64,000 nt of DNA from Photobacterium lipolyticum (GCF_003026475.1 NZ_PYMC01000012.1:62001-126000), one strand, 5' to 3'. Counted from the stretch's first letter, positions 46,433 to 56,897 are shown. The notes: generated by a model not told the origin, from the sequence alone. Program-made: numbers and translations.

Positions 46433-47016
46433 TAACTGATGTCATCCAGTGTTAGATTAAAACTATCGACAAAAGTCGTTAGAAAGTATTCCATCTCAGG
46501 GCTAGAGCGGTCGGCTAACGTTTTTTCTAACCGTTTTTTCGCTTGGGTAAACTCATGGTTACCCGCATTGAGCTCTTCGAGGCATTTCAGGTAAGCACAC
46601 AGTGAATCTGCCTGTTTGACGATAGCATAGTCACCCTGATCGATAGCCTGGCTGTCTAATAGCGGGGCATAATCCTCGCGGAACTCTTCTGGTAGCATCG
46701 AGACCAGCTTCTGCTCTGCGGCAAGTTCTATCTTTTTGTACTCTTCAGCAATGGCCGGGTTGTAGTATTTAATCGGGGTCGGCATATCGCCAGTTAAGAC
46801 CTCACTGGTATCGTGAAACATGCCGAGCAGAGCAATACGCTCAGGGTTAACATGACCGCCGAACTTACGGTTTTTAATCAAAGCCAGGGCGTGAGCGACA
46901 AATGCAACCTGCAGGCTATGCTCAGAAATATTTTCGGTAGAGACACAACGCATCAACGGCCAGCGTTGAATGAGGTTCATGCGAGCGAGGTGAGCAAAAA
47001 AATGACTTTTTTCCAT
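46432..47016 (-). CDS. yfbR: 5'-deoxynucleotidase YfbR
   Basis: A 194-residue HD phosphohydrolase that dephosphorylates deoxyribonucleoside 5'-monophosphates. The specificity and metal residues seen in E. coli YfbR are present at the same places: Arg18-Trp19 (LIQRWPLM), His33 (ISEHSLQVA) and His68-Asp69 ([17 protein letters not shown]). It lies between alaA and dgt, overlapping the dgt start by one base, which suggests linked control of deoxynucleotide turnover. Confidence 0.95.
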   Translation of the reverse strand: MEKSHFFAHLARMNLIQRWPLMRCVSTENISEHSLQVAFVAHALALIKNRKFGGHVNPERIALLGMFHDTSEVLTGDMPTPIKYYNPAIAEEYKKIELAAEQKLVSMLPEEFREDYAPLLDSQAIDQGDYAIVKQADSLCAYLKCLEELNAGNHEFTQAKKRLEKTLADRSSPEMEYFLTTFVDSFNLTLDDIS

Positions 47017-47129
47017 AACGATACTTCTTCGCAGCTAGGGGCAAGATTGATTTAAAGGTAACAGAAATAGCGATGAGGTAAACAAAAGCCCCAATAAAAC
47101 TGAGGCTTGAGTTGGAAGCTTGGCGGTAA

Positions 47130-48344
47130 TTACTGACGGTAGCTGTGTAAGAAGCGCTCCAGGCGGCCAATGGCAATCTCAAGATCATCAACACGTGGCA
47201 GCGTGACAATGCGGAAATGGTCCGGTTTTTTCCAGTTAAAACCCGTACCGTGAACGATTAATACTTTCTCCTGCTGCAGAAAATCCAGCGCCATACGCTC
47301 GTCGTTCACAATATTGAATTTCTTAGAATCAAGCTTAGGAAAAAGGTATAAGGCTCCCTTGGGTTTGACACATGAAACCCCCGGGATCTGAGTGATCATC
47401 TCATAGGCTTTGTTTCGTTGTTCAAGCAGACGGCCGCCGGGCAGGATCAGCTCGTTAATACTTTGATAGCCCCCAAGCGCGGTCTGGATTGCATGCTGCA
47501 TCGGAACATTGGCGCATAAACGCATGGATGCGAGCATATCCAGCCCGTCAATATAATCCTTAGCGAGATGCTTAGGGCCAGACAGCACCATCCAGCCTGC
47601 GCGGAAGCCACAGACGCGATATGACTTTGACAGCCCGTTAAAGGTGACGCAGAACACATCTTCTGCCAGCGGGGCAATAGAGGTATGTTGTGCCCCTTCA
47701 TATAAGATTTTGTCGTAGATCTCATCGGCGAAAATAATCAAATTATGCTTGCGGGCAATTTCTACCACTTCAAGCAGAAAATCACGACTATAAACGGCAC
47801 CGGTTGGGTTGTTCGGATTGATCAATACTATTCCGCGGGTATTGGGGGTGATTTTCTTTTTAATATCGTCGAGATCTGGATACCAATCCGACGACTCATC
47901 ACAAATGTAATGAACCGCGTTGCCGCCTGACAGAGATACCGCCGCGGTCCACAGCGGGTAGTCGGGGGAGGGGATGAGGATTTCATCGTTGTTATCTAAC
48001 AGTGCTTGCATTGTCATCACAATCAGCTCTGAAACGCCGTTACCGATATAGACATCCTCTACATCGATATCAAGCAGCCCGCGTTTTTGATAATGCTGCA
48101 CAATGGCTTTACGAGCAGGATAAATGCCTTTTGAGTCACAATAGCCTTGTGAGGTCGGTAGGTTTCGGATCACATCGACCAGGATCTCATCGGGTGCATC
48201 AAAGCCGAACGGGGCAGGATTACCGATATTTAGCTTTAAAATTTTATGACCTTCTTCTTCCATGCGCTTGGCATGTTTAAGAACGGGGCCACGTATGTCA
48301 TAACAAACATTATTCAGCTTGGAGGACATCCCGATATTGTGCAT
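47130..48344 (-). CDS. alaA: Alanine-synthesising glutamate-pyruvate aminotransferase
   Basis: AlaA transfers the amino group of glutamate to pyruvate, the main route to alanine. The 404-residue PLP enzyme follows E. coli AlaA (YfbQ) closely: SSKLNNVCYDIRGPVLKHAKR, LNIGNPAPFGFDAPDEILVD, YCDSKGIYPARKAIV, INPNNPTGAVYS and the PLP lysine in FNGLSKSYRVCGFRAGW. ATG 48344 gives MHNIGMSSKLN, aligned with the E. coli start; the 48380 start adds 12 unlikely residues. It lies divergent from the men operon. Confidence 0.95.
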   Translation of the reverse strand: MHNIGMSSKLNNVCYDIRGPVLKHAKRMEEEGHKILKLNIGNPAPFGFDAPDEILVDVIRNLPTSQGYCDSKGIYPARKAIVQHYQKRGLLDIDVEDVYIGNGVSELIVMTMQALLDNNDEILIPSPDYPLWTAAVSLSGGNAVHYICDESSDWYPDLDDIKKKITPNTRGIVLINPNNPTGAVYSRDFLLEVVEIARKHNLIIFADEIYDKILYEGAQHTSIAPLAEDVFCVTFNGLSKSYRVCGFRAGWMVLSGPKHLAKDYIDGLDMLASMRLCANVPMQHAIQTALGGYQSINELILPGGRLLEQRNKAYEMITQIPGVSCVKPKGALYLFPKLDSKKFNIVNDERMALDFLQQEKVLIVHGTGFNWKKPDHFRIVTLPRVDDLEIAIGRLERFLHSYRQ

Positions 48345-48573
48345 TTGGTTAACCTGCGAATTATTATGTAATACCAACAAATTACACTATAAAACTGTGG
48401 AAAAGGAAGCCCCTGCAGTAAAAAATCAGGTGAAACGATATTTTGTGTAATTAAATGCTTTTTTAGGGAGTGTGATCTGCTACAGAACAGTTTTCCATGC
48501 GGGTAATAAGTAGGGTAGAATAGTCGATTCACTATGTGGTTATGCTACTTAACTAACATGAAGGTAGAACTGC

Positions 48574-49962
48574 GTGCCCAGAGATCGGCACATCTACAAT
48601 CAGCCAGGGATGAGCCTTTATGGTGCTATAGAGCTGAGTGAGGTTACCGTGATTGCGCTACAAACTGCCGTTGAAGTTTTAATCGATAAAGTTCAACAAG
48701 CTCCAGATACAACCCAACGTTTGATGGTACCACTGGATTTACCAGCAAATACCGACCTGATTGATTGGATGGAATCCCAGCCCCTCTTCCCGAAATTCTA
48801 CTGGCAGTCTCGTGATAGCCGTGAAGAGGTTGTTGCATTAGGTCAGATCAAAACGTTTACCGACCCGATGGTCGCCGAGAAAGTGCTCTCAGACGATCAG
48901 CGAATTTGGGGGGGGCGTTCTTTTGATGGACGAACCAGTCGAAATCGCCGTTGCCTGTCCTCTTTTTTCTTCCTGCCCCTGCTTGAAGTTATCCGTATGG
49001 ATGGTAGCTGGCAGCTGGCTGTTAACCTGTCTGCTGATAAAGAGAAATTGTTGCTGGCCTTAGCGCAAGTTACTGCCACCGCGAAAGAGGTCGCGGGTAT
49101 CCGCAGCACGATTATTGGCCGTACCTACACGCCTGACTTTTCCGGCTGGTCGACGATGATCAGTCAGGCGCTTGATGCCATCTCGCAAAAAGTCTTCGAA
49201 AAAGTGGTACTGGCCCGTCGTACGACACTTAAGCTGGACACGCCTGTCGCACCAGCACAATTATTGAAAGCCAGCCGAGCCAGCAATAGCAAGAGTTTCC
49301 ACTTCATGATGGCGCTGGATGAGAAACACAGTTTTATCGGTTCGACGCCGGAGCGTTTGTTTTTACGTCATGAGCGCGAACTAAAAACAGAGGCTTTGGC
49401 GGGAACGGTTGGTCGAGGCCTGGATGCGCGGGAAGATAACCAGTTAGCCCAGTGGCTGATGGCCGATACGAAGAACCGTTACGAGAACCGCTTAGTTGTG
49501 GACGACATTGTCAGCCGTCTGGTTCCTTGCTGCGCATCCATGGAGGTCGCGCAAACACCAGAGTTGGTGCAGTTACGTAAAGTGCAGCACTTAAAACGCG
49601 GTATTGAGGCGCAATTAAATGACCACGTCTACAGTGCCGATTTACTCGATAACCTGCAGCCTACGGCGGCGATTGCCGGATTGCCTCGTGAACAGGCGCT
49701 GAGTTTCATTACCGAGCATGAACCGTTTGCACGCGGCTGGTATAGCGGTGCAGTGGGGTTTCTCAGTCGTCAACGGAGTGAGTTCTGTGTAGCCATTCGC
49801 AGTGCGTTGATCATGGGCGAAGAGGTTCACGTCTTTGCCGGTGCCGGTATTGTTCCGGGTTCAACCGCTGATAGCGAGTGGATGGAACTTGATCGTAAAA
49901 AAGCCACATTATGCAGCTTGCTCGAATCGGATGAGCCGGAGCTGGAGCGAGTATCTGCATGA
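48574..49962 (+). CDS. menF: Isochorismate synthase, menaquinone-specific
   Basis: MenF isomerises chorismate to isochorismate, the entry to menaquinone synthesis. The 462-residue protein has the chorismate-binding fold in its C-terminal half: QKVFEKVVLARRTTL, FIGSTPERLF, LKTEALAGTVGRG, LQPTAAIAGLPREQAL and a final FAGAGIVPGSTADSEWMELDRK. The GTG at 48574 is the longest start; ATG 48610 (MSLYGAIEL) is a serious alternative. A run of eight G residues (48908-48915) lies in the coding region near residue 112, at WGGR. Its stop overlaps the menD start as ATGA. Confidence 0.93.
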   Translation: MPRDRHIYNQPGMSLYGAIELSEVTVIALQTAVEVLIDKVQQAPDTTQRLMVPLDLPANTDLIDWMESQPLFPKFYWQSRDSREEVVALGQIKTFTDPMVAEKVLSDDQRIWGGRSFDGRTSRNRRCLSSFFFLPLLEVIRMDGSWQLAVNLSADKEKLLLALAQVTATAKEVAGIRSTIIGRTYTPDFSGWSTMISQALDAISQKVFEKVVLARRTTLKLDTPVAPAQLLKASRASNSKSFHFMMALDEKHSFIGSTPERLFLRHERELKTEALAGTVGRGLDAREDNQLAQWLMADTKNRYENRLVVDDIVSRLVPCCASMEVAQTPELVQLRKVQHLKRGIEAQLNDHVYSADLLDNLQPTAAIAGLPREQALSFITEHEPFARGWYSGAVGFLSRQRSEFCVAIRSALIMGEEVHVFAGAGIVPGSTADSEWMELDRKKATLCSLLESDEPELERVSA

Positions 49963-51707
49963 CCAAAGGGCTATCGACCTCGCACGCTTTGACCTTGGAT
50001 GTGAAAAGCCAGCAAGCGGCACTGAATAAGCTGTGGGCAGGCTTGATGTTAGAAGAGTTGGCACGTCTGGGCGTTAAACATATCTGTATCGCCCCCGGTT
50101 CTCGCTCGACGCCGTTGACGTTGGCGGCGGCAGATAACCGCAAGCTGACGATTCATACCCATTTTGACGAACGTGGACTTGGCTTTCTGGCTTTAGGCTT
50201 AGCCAAAGCGACCCAGGAACCGGTCGCAGTTGTGGTGACATCGGGAACGGCCGTCGCAAATTTACTGCCCGCCGTCGCTGAAGCCGGGTTGACCGGTGAA
50301 AAACTGGTATTGCTGACATCTGACCGACCATTGGAATTAATCCAGTGCGGGGCTAATCAGGCGATCCGCCAGTCAGGCATTTTTTCACAGCATGTGACCG
50401 CCTTTCATGATATCCCATCGCCCACATTAGCGGTGTCTCCAGCCTGGCTATTAACGACCATTGATGAAGCGATGCAGCAACAAAAGCTGCAGGGCAGTGC
50501 TGTCCACTTTAACTGTCACTATCCTGAACCCCTCTATGGTGAGGTCGCTGATTTTGCTGAATATCTTAGCCCGTTAGCAACCTGGCAGGGGGATACTCAG
50601 CCTTATACTATACACAGTCAGGCCGCAGGTAATCACATTTCGATTGATGCGCATAAATGGCAGCCGCTGACCGATCGCAAAGGCATTGTGATTGCGGGCC
50701 GGCTAGAGCCCGAAGCGTTACCTGCCGTTAAAGCATTGGCAGAAAGATTGGGCTGGCCATTATTGGTTGATCCTCAAGGTGGTGGCAGCAGCGACTGGGC
50801 CGGTTTTGATGTCTGGTTACAAAATTCTGAATGTCAGAATTTTCTTAAACAAGCCGACACCATCGTGCAATTTGGTGCCCGCCTGGTTTCTAAGCGCCTG
50901 CTGCAGTTAATCGACAATCATGATCTGCAACAATATTGGCTGGTGGATCCGTTAGCCGGGCGGTTAGACCCAACCCATCGTCGTAGTGTTCGCATTCAGG
51001 CAAAGATCAAACCATGGGCAATGTTAGCGGCTGAACTGACGTTAGCCAGTGCTCATTTTGGTTGGGCTGCTCCGCTACAGTTCGCTTCCAGCCGATACAT
51101 CGACATGCTATCGGGGCACTCTTCAGAGCTAACCGAGCTCACTCTTGCGGCGAATTTGGCCCGGTGGCTACCGGACACTACCGAATTATTTCTCGGCAAC
51201 AGCCTGATTGTTCGCCTGCTTGATATGTGTGGGAAACTGCCGCAGACAGCGACATTTGCCAACCGCGGCGCATCGGGTATTGATGGTTTGATTGCGACCG
51301 CTGCGGGTGTCTACAAAGCCAGACAAGCGCCGTTGCTGTGCCTGCTGGGCGATACGTCACTCTTGTATGATCTGAATTCATTGGCACTACTTCGCGAGGT
51401 CTCGCACCCTGTTGTGGTTCTGGTGACGAATAACGATGGTGGCGGGATCTTTGATTTGCTGCCGGTACCGGAGCAGCAGCGGGAAGATCTCTACCGAATG
51501 CCCCATGGGCTGGAATTTAGTCATGCAGCGGCGATGTTCGGGTTCAATTATCATTGTCCAGATTCGCTGGAACAGGCAGAGCAAATGTGTCGTCAGGCAT
51601 TGAGCCACAGCGGTACGACCCTGATTGAAGTTAAGACCCCTTCGGGTCAGGCCGGGCGACGGTTAAAAAGGTTATTCGGCGAGGTCAGAGATGCCGCTTT
51701 ACTCTGA
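49959..51707 (+). CDS. menD: SEPHCHC synthase (2-succinyl-5-enolpyruvyl-6-hydroxy-3-cyclohexene-1-carboxylate synthase)
   Basis: MenD is the thiamine-diphosphate enzyme that adds the succinyl semialdehyde unit from 2-oxoglutarate to isochorismate. The 582-residue product shows IAPGSRSTPLTLAA (about 43-56), HTHFDERGLGFLALGLAKAT with the catalytic Glu, VTSGTAVANLLPAVAEA, and the ThDP/Mg motif GDTSLLYDLNSLALL through NNDGGGIF. Length equals the family norm. It overlaps menF by four bases and menH by 17. Confidence 0.96.
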   Translation: MTKGLSTSHALTLDVKSQQAALNKLWAGLMLEELARLGVKHICIAPGSRSTPLTLAAADNRKLTIHTHFDERGLGFLALGLAKATQEPVAVVVTSGTAVANLLPAVAEAGLTGEKLVLLTSDRPLELIQCGANQAIRQSGIFSQHVTAFHDIPSPTLAVSPAWLLTTIDEAMQQQKLQGSAVHFNCHYPEPLYGEVADFAEYLSPLATWQGDTQPYTIHSQAAGNHISIDAHKWQPLTDRKGIVIAGRLEPEALPAVKALAERLGWPLLVDPQGGGSSDWAGFDVWLQNSECQNFLKQADTIVQFGARLVSKRLLQLIDNHDLQQYWLVDPLAGRLDPTHRRSVRIQAKIKPWAMLAAELTLASAHFGWAAPLQFASSRYIDMLSGHSSELTELTLAANLARWLPDTTELFLGNSLIVRLLDMCGKLPQTATFANRGASGIDGLIATAAGVYKARQAPLLCLLGDTSLLYDLNSLALLREVSHPVVVLVTNNDGGGIFDLLPVPEQQREDLYRMPHGLEFSHAAAMFGFNYHCPDSLEQAEQMCRQALSHSGTTLIEVKTPSGQAGRRLKRLFGEVRDAALL

Positions 51708-52491
51708 AAGCTATGGTGTCAGGCATGATCTTAGCCGGCAGCGACCAACCCTGGTGTTTCTGCACGGTTTACTTGGATCTGGACGGGACTGGCGTCATGC
51801 CGTCAATGTGCTGTCTCAGCACTATTTCTGCCTGACCATTGATTTACCCGGACACGGTAACAGCCAGATGCTCTCGGCTGCTGATTTTGTTCAGGTTAAT
51901 CAGCTGATCCACCAAACGCTGGCTCACCGCCATATTACCTCTTATGTCTTAATTGGCTATTCAATGGGGGCACGGCTGGCCATGTATCATGCGGCTTTTC
52001 CAAACTCTGAAAGTCAATCCAGATTAGAAGGAATTGTACTGGAAGGTGGTCATTTCGGTCTGCCACCAATAGAATGTGCCGCAAGATTTGCAAATGATGA
52101 AAAATGGGCGCATCGTTTTGCCTGTGAATCACTTGGCAAGGTTTTACCTGATTGGTATCAACAACCTGTTTTTTCGTCATTGAATCATGACCAAAGACAA
52201 AGCTTGGTATTGAAACGGAGTAATAATCTTGGTCCCGGTGTTGCGCGTATGCTGCTCGCTACGTCCTTAGCAAAGCAGCCCCCGATGCAAGAAAAAGTAG
52301 AGGCATTATTACTGCCCGCCCTTTATATTTGTGGCGAGCAGGACAGCAAATTCAGGCGCTTGATCGAGGGCTCCGCATTAGATTCTCTGGTGATCCCGTC
52401 GGCGGGACATAATGTGCATGTTGAACGGCCTCATGAGTTCAGCATGGCAATTATTAATTTTGTAAAACAGATTGGAATAAAACATGGTTAG
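51691..52491 (+). CDS. menH: SHCHC synthase (2-succinyl-6-hydroxy-2,4-cyclohexadiene-1-carboxylate synthase)
   Basis: MenH removes pyruvate from the MenD product. The 266-residue alpha/beta-hydrolase has the oxyanion [10 protein letters not shown] (about 25-34), nucleophile Ser in GYSMGARLA (near 90) and a late His in SAGHNVHVE. It begins 17 bases inside menD and runs directly into menC. In E. coli menB lies between menH and menC; here it is missing. Confidence 0.92.
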   Translation: MPLYSESYGVRHDLSRQRPTLVFLHGLLGSGRDWRHAVNVLSQHYFCLTIDLPGHGNSQMLSAADFVQVNQLIHQTLAHRHITSYVLIGYSMGARLAMYHAAFPNSESQSRLEGIVLEGGHFGLPPIECAARFANDEKWAHRFACESLGKVLPDWYQQPVFSSLNHDQRQSLVLKRSNNLGPGVARMLLATSLAKQPPMQEKVEALLLPALYICGEQDSKFRRLIEGSALDSLVIPSAGHNVHVERPHEFSMAIINFVKQIGIKHG

Positions 52492-52513
52492 AACTGTAAG
52501 GCAGGCTGAGACT

Positions 52514-53488
52514 ATGCGAAGCGCTAAGTTATACCAATACCAGTTACCAATGGATTCAGGCGTTATCTTGCGCAATCAGCGCTTAGTGACGCGTGAAGGC
52601 TGGGTTGTGGAATTACGTGATGGCGAAGCGGTAGGTTATGGTGAGATAGCCCCATTGCCTGAGTTTAGCCGGGAAACAACTCAGCAAGCCGGAGAACAGG
52701 CTCAGCAGCTGCTGGAAGCGTGGAGCCAGGGCGACAACCTTGATCTATCTCAGGCATTACCTTCTGTTGCGTTTGGGCTGAGCATGGCGCAACTTGAACT
52801 TGCTGGCGGATTGCCTGCTGATGGCAACTATCAGGTGGCCCCTCTGTGTTCTGGCGATCCCGATGATCTGATTGTTCGACTGGATGAGATGCCCGGCGAG
52901 AAAGTGGCAAAAATAAAAGTGGGTATGTATGAAGCGGTTCGTGATGGTATCGTGACTAACATGTTCATTGAAGCCATCCCGGAAATCAGATTGCGCTTAG
53001 ATGCAAATCGTCAGTGGACGCCGATTAAGGCTCAGCAGTTTGCTAAGTACGTGAAACCTGAGCATCGTGCAGGTATTGCCTTTCTGGAAGAACCTTGTAA
53101 GACCCCAGCTGACAGCCTGGCTTTTGCTCAGGAAACGGGCATTAACATCGCATGGGATGAAACCGTACGTGATGAAGGCTTTGAGGTAAAAGCTGAACCC
53201 GGCGTGGTGGCAATTATTATAAAGCCGACGCTGGTGGGCTCTGTACAACGCTGTATTGAGCTGGTCAACCAGGCACATGCCGCAGGCTTAACCGCGGTGA
53301 TCAGTTCAAGCATAGAGTCCAGCCTTGGTTTAAACCAGCTGGCACGGCTGGCAGCATGGCAAACCCCGGGTGAGATCCCTGGACTGGATACCATGCAGCT
53401 ATTTGCGGCGCAGCTGGAAACACCATGGCCGGGCTGCAATTTGCCGGTGACGTCTTTAGTAACACTTGAGGTGGTATGGCAGAAGTAA
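52514..53488 (+). CDS. menC: o-Succinylbenzoate synthase
   Basis: MenC dehydrates SHCHC to o-succinylbenzoate. The 324-residue enolase-superfamily enzyme has [24 protein letters not shown] at its start split as in E. coli (MRSAQVYRWQIPMD), [10 protein letters not shown], the catalytic-Lys KIKVGMYE, the metal Asp in RLDANRQW and the second Lys near [11 protein letters not shown] chose ATG 52514 from this alignment; ATG 52484 overlaps menH by eight bases and would add [10 protein letters not shown]. It overlaps menE by 13 bases. Confidence 0.92.
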   Translation: MRSAKLYQYQLPMDSGVILRNQRLVTREGWVVELRDGEAVGYGEIAPLPEFSRETTQQAGEQAQQLLEAWSQGDNLDLSQALPSVAFGLSMAQLELAGGLPADGNYQVAPLCSGDPDDLIVRLDEMPGEKVAKIKVGMYEAVRDGIVTNMFIEAIPEIRLRLDANRQWTPIKAQQFAKYVKPEHRAGIAFLEEPCKTPADSLAFAQETGINIAWDETVRDEGFEVKAEPGVVAIIIKPTLVGSVQRCIELVNQAHAAGLTAVISSSIESSLGLNQLARLAAWQTPGEIPGLDTMQLFAAQLETPWPGCNLPVTSLVTLEVVWQK

Positions 53489-54882
53489 GTCACCACTTCG
53501 CCACATGGCCCTGGCAACATTGGGCATCAGAGCGGTCGTCAGCGACCGCTCTTTCGTTTGGCGAACAACATTTTAGCTGGGCCGAAGTCACGGCACGGGT
53601 TGATGAGTATGCACAATGCCTGCTTGAGCAGGGCGTCAAGCGTGATCAGCTGATTGCCGTTGTGGCCCCCAATTCGATTCAGGTTTTATGGCTGCTCCTG
53701 GCGACCTTGCGGGTGGGAGCACGGTATGTCGGGTTGAACCCGCGTAATACCGAGGTTGAGTTAAATGCCCAGCTTGCCCAGCTACAGCATGATTTTATTT
53801 GGTATCCGGCCAAATCGGCACATCCGCTTTTATCTGGCCAGCGATTGTATTTGCTGCCGCCGCAGAATCCCCGTTTGGTCCCTGTGACCTGGCAGCCAAT
53901 ACGCCCGGCGACAATGACCTTCACCTCGGGCTCTTCCGGAACACCGAAAGTTGCGGTCCATAGTGCTGATAATCATTTAGCCAGTGCTGCCGGGCTGCTG
54001 GCGTGGATGGATTTCGACCAAGATGATAGCTGGTTACTTTCACTGCCGTTATTTCATATTTCAGGCTTGGCGATAGTCTGGCGCTGGTTGTACCGTGGTG
54101 CCAGGTTGGTTGTGGCAAAGCCAGCCGACTTCGACCGGGCGTTAACGCAGGTGACTCATGCGTCTCTGGTGCCGACTCAGTTACAGCGTTTACTGGCATA
54201 TCAGCAATGCGATCCCTCGGTGCCTTTAGTTTTAAAAAAGGTGTTGCTAGGAGGTACCGTTATTCCGGCGAGCCTGACCGAACAGGCAGAGCTTTCAGGG
54301 ATCAGTTGCTGGTGTGGTTACGGCATGACGGAGATGGGCTCGACAGTGACCGCGAAAAAAGCGGATGCCAGCGGCGGGGTCGGAGCGGTATTACCTAACC
54401 GTGAACTGATGTTGAAAGATGGCGAGATTTTAGTGCGGGGTGCAACCTTGTGCCTGGGCTATTACCGTAATAAAACCCTATTTCCGGCCTGCGAAGGTGA
54501 GTGGTTTGCAACACGTGATGTAGGTGAATGGCGAGATGAAGAACTGCATATTATCGGGCGTGCCGACAATATGTTTATCTCCGGTGGCGAGAATATTCAG
54601 CCTGAAGAAGTGGAGCGGGTTTTACTGGCTCATCCTGACATCAGGCAAGCATTTGTTTTGCCTGTTGAAGACTCTGAATTCGGCCAGCGTCCGGTGGCAA
54701 TCGTCGATACCAGCTCGGAATTAAACGATGAGTTGGTTAATAACCTGCAAGCTTATATGGCAGCGCAGGTCGTGACATTCAAGCGACCAATTTGTTATTA
54801 CTCGTTACCAGAAGATTTCACTAAATCAGGCATAAAAGTGTCGCGGAAAAGACTAAAGGACTGGTTGATTAGCCAGCTCTGA
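53476..54882 (+). CDS. menE: o-Succinylbenzoate-CoA ligase
   Basis: MenE activates o-succinylbenzoate with ATP and CoA. The 468-residue ANL-superfamily ligase has the P-loop [17 protein letters not shown] (about 148-164), [24 protein letters not shown], and the hinge and C-terminal region [20 protein letters not shown] with a catalytic Lys near [13 protein letters not shown]. It is the last gene of the menFDHCE operon; every junction in the operon overlaps or nearly overlaps. Confidence 0.94.
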   Translation: MAEVSHHFATWPWQHWASERSSATALSFGEQHFSWAEVTARVDEYAQCLLEQGVKRDQLIAVVAPNSIQVLWLLLATLRVGARYVGLNPRNTEVELNAQLAQLQHDFIWYPAKSAHPLLSGQRLYLLPPQNPRLVPVTWQPIRPATMTFTSGSSGTPKVAVHSADNHLASAAGLLAWMDFDQDDSWLLSLPLFHISGLAIVWRWLYRGARLVVAKPADFDRALTQVTHASLVPTQLQRLLAYQQCDPSVPLVLKKVLLGGTVIPASLTEQAELSGISCWCGYGMTEMGSTVTAKKADASGGVGAVLPNRELMLKDGEILVRGATLCLGYYRNKTLFPACEGEWFATRDVGEWRDEELHIIGRADNMFISGGENIQPEEVERVLLAHPDIRQAFVLPVEDSEFGQRPVAIVDTSSELNDELVNNLQAYMAAQVVTFKRPICYYSLPEDFTKSGIKVSRKRLKDWLISQL

Positions 54883-54894
54883 GGTTTAAGAGAT

Positions 54895-55000
54895 AGAAGC
54901 GAGTGACGAGTATTTAAGTATCGAGAGACGAGAGACTAGGCTCTAGATACTCGCCACTCGCCACTCGCCACTTGCTACTCGTTACTTGCCACTCGCTTCT
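54895..55000. repeat. Heptamer tandem repeat inside a long inverted repeat (copy C of the CTCG-rich family)
   Basis: Seven head-to-tail copies of a seven-base unit, ACTCGCC, occupy 54949-54997 (three perfect, then ACTTGCT, ACTCGTT, ACTTGCC, ACTCGCT). The outer arms AGAAGCGAGTG (54895-54905) and CACTCGCTTCT (54990-55000) pair perfectly, with ACGAGTA/TACTCGT inside, so the whole element can fold as one hairpin between convergent genes. Confidence 0.85.
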
Positions 55001-55010
55001 CATCACTTCT

Positions 55011-56885
55011 TTACCGATTCTCCCCTCTAAGCCCCATTATTAGCTCCCGAAGTGTCGTACTGTTCGCGTCTCTTGCCGTAACAGGGGCCCCGGCAACAAT
55101 ATTGACCCTGGACCAGAAACGTTTGGGTAGTTTCAGCAGGGCACGACCGCCTTCACGGCTGAATATACTCCCCCACAGGCCTTGCAAGGCGACAGGAATA
55201 ACAGGCACCGATGAGTGTTTGATAATGATATCGATACCGCGCAGAAAAGGGCCGATTTCACCGTCATGGGTCAACTGGCCTTCCGGAAAGACACAAACAA
55301 TATCGCCATTGTCTAAATATTCCGAAACCTGACTGAAGGCCGTGCGAATTGATTTGCGATCAGAGGCATTGACCGGGATCACCTTACAGGCACGGCAGAA
55401 AGCACGGATCAGCGGAAGGTTATAAATATCCTGATCCATCAGGAAACGGATCGGGCGGGGGCAGGCGCCTGCCAGCAGCAAGGCATCCATATAGCTGACA
55501 TGGTTGCAGACAATCAATGCGCCGCCTTGTTTAGGGATACTTGCCAGGTTGGTATGGGTGACCCGATACATAGTATGGGTCACCATCCATACCAGAAAGC
55601 GCCAGAAGAAGTCAGGAACCTGTATGTAGAGATACAGTACAACACACAGATTCATTATCGAGAGGACAAAGAAAAATTGTGGAATACTAAGTCCAACGGC
55701 AGACAAAAAGAGGATCGAAAGAATTGCACTGGCAACCATAAACAAGGCATTTAGGATATTGTTGGCAGCAATGATTTGCGCACGCTCACCTTCTTTAGCG
55801 CGGTGTTGCATCATGGCGTAAAGAGGGACGATAAAAATACCGCCAGACACGCCAAGCATGGTTAAAGAAATGAAGACCCTAAATAGCTCTGGCTGAGAGA
55901 TAAATTCAGCAATACTCCGGGAAGCAGGAATAATTTCAGGTGAAGCAAACAGCAGATCGGCGCCAAACAATGTAATGCCCAAACTGCCCAAAGGTACAAT
56001 GCCGGGCTCAATGCGGTGACCAGAGAGGCGATCACAGAGCAGAGATCCCACCGCAATACCGATTGAAAACAGGGCCAACAGGAAAGAAACCGAAGCAGCG
56101 CCCCCCCCTAGATGCATTTTTGCGAAATTAGGGAACTGGGTCAGGTAACAGGCACCAAGGAACCAAAACCAGCTGATGCCTAACACACACAGGAAGATGG
56201 TCTTATCGTTTCTGGCAATGGCTAAAGTATGACGGGTCTGGCGAATAGGTTGCCATTTGAAAACAATATTCGGATCGCTTGGCTTCGCTTCAGGTATCCA
56301 GCGTGATGTCAGGTAGCCTAAGACCGCAAAACTGACCACACTGATCGCGGCGATGATGGGGGCATCTTCCTGATTTGCGATAACCCCTGCCAGCAGGGTG
56401 CCGAGTAAAATAGCCAGAAACGTCCCGGTTTCAACCAGCGCGTTTCCTGAGACTAACTCTTCTTTTTTCAGATGCTGGGGCAGCAGGGCATATTTAGCCG
56501 GCCCGAAAAAGGCTGACTGGCTGCCCATAAGAAATAACAAAAACAGCAGCATCATGTAGCTTTCAGTTAGAAAAGCGATAGCGGCCAGCGCCATAATGAT
56601 GATCTCGGCCATCTTAACGATACGCATGATCAGCGCTTTATCGTATTTATCCGCCAGTACACCGGCAGAAGCTGAAAAAAGGAAGAAAGGCAGTATAAAT
56701 AACCCTGCCGCCAGATTAATGATTAAATCTGAATCAAGGGGAAGGGTGCCGGGAGCGGCGAAAGCAATAAGAATGAGTAATACATTCTTATAGACATTGT
56801 CATTAAAAGCCCCAAGAGCCTGAGTGAGAAAATATGGTAAAAAACGCTGTTTAGTTAACAGTCGGGATTGGGGCTGTGTGCGCAT
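55011..56885 (-). CDS. MFS transporter fused to 1-acylglycerophosphate acyltransferase (LplT-PlsC type)
   Basis: The 624-residue protein joins an LplT-like major facilitator (about 1-420, twelve helices, opening FLPYFLTQALGAFNDNVYKNV) to a PlsC-type acyltransferase (about 435-624) with NHVSYMDALL (HxxxxD, near 460) and FPEGQLTHDGE (near 531). In E. coli LplT flips lysophospholipid inward and Aas reacylates it; here both activities may be in one chain, without the acyl-ACP synthetase half of Aas. The substrate is inferred. A G8 run on the coding strand (C8 at 56101-56108) lies near codon 260. A TetR gene 12 bases upstream is probably its regulator. Confidence 0.85.
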   Translation of the reverse strand: MRTQPQSRLLTKQRFLPYFLTQALGAFNDNVYKNVLLILIAFAAPGTLPLDSDLIINLAAGLFILPFFLFSASAGVLADKYDKALIMRIVKMAEIIIMALAAIAFLTESYMMLLFLLFLMGSQSAFFGPAKYALLPQHLKKEELVSGNALVETGTFLAILLGTLLAGVIANQEDAPIIAAISVVSFAVLGYLTSRWIPEAKPSDPNIVFKWQPIRQTRHTLAIARNDKTIFLCVLGISWFWFLGACYLTQFPNFAKMHLGGGAASVSFLLALFSIGIAVGSLLCDRLSGHRIEPGIVPLGSLGITLFGADLLFASPEIIPASRSIAEFISQPELFRVFISLTMLGVSGGIFIVPLYAMMQHRAKEGERAQIIAANNILNALFMVASAILSILFLSAVGLSIPQFFFVLSIMNLCVVLYLYIQVPDFFWRFLVWMVTHTMYRVTHTNLASIPKQGGALIVCNHVSYMDALLLAGACPRPIRFLMDQDIYNLPLIRAFCRACKVIPVNASDRKSIRTAFSQVSEYLDNGDIVCVFPEGQLTHDGEIGPFLRGIDIIIKHSSVPVIPVALQGLWGSIFSREGGRALLKLPKRFWSRVNIVAGAPVTARDANSTTLRELIMGLRGENR

Positions 56886-56897
56886 TGAAAACTCCGT

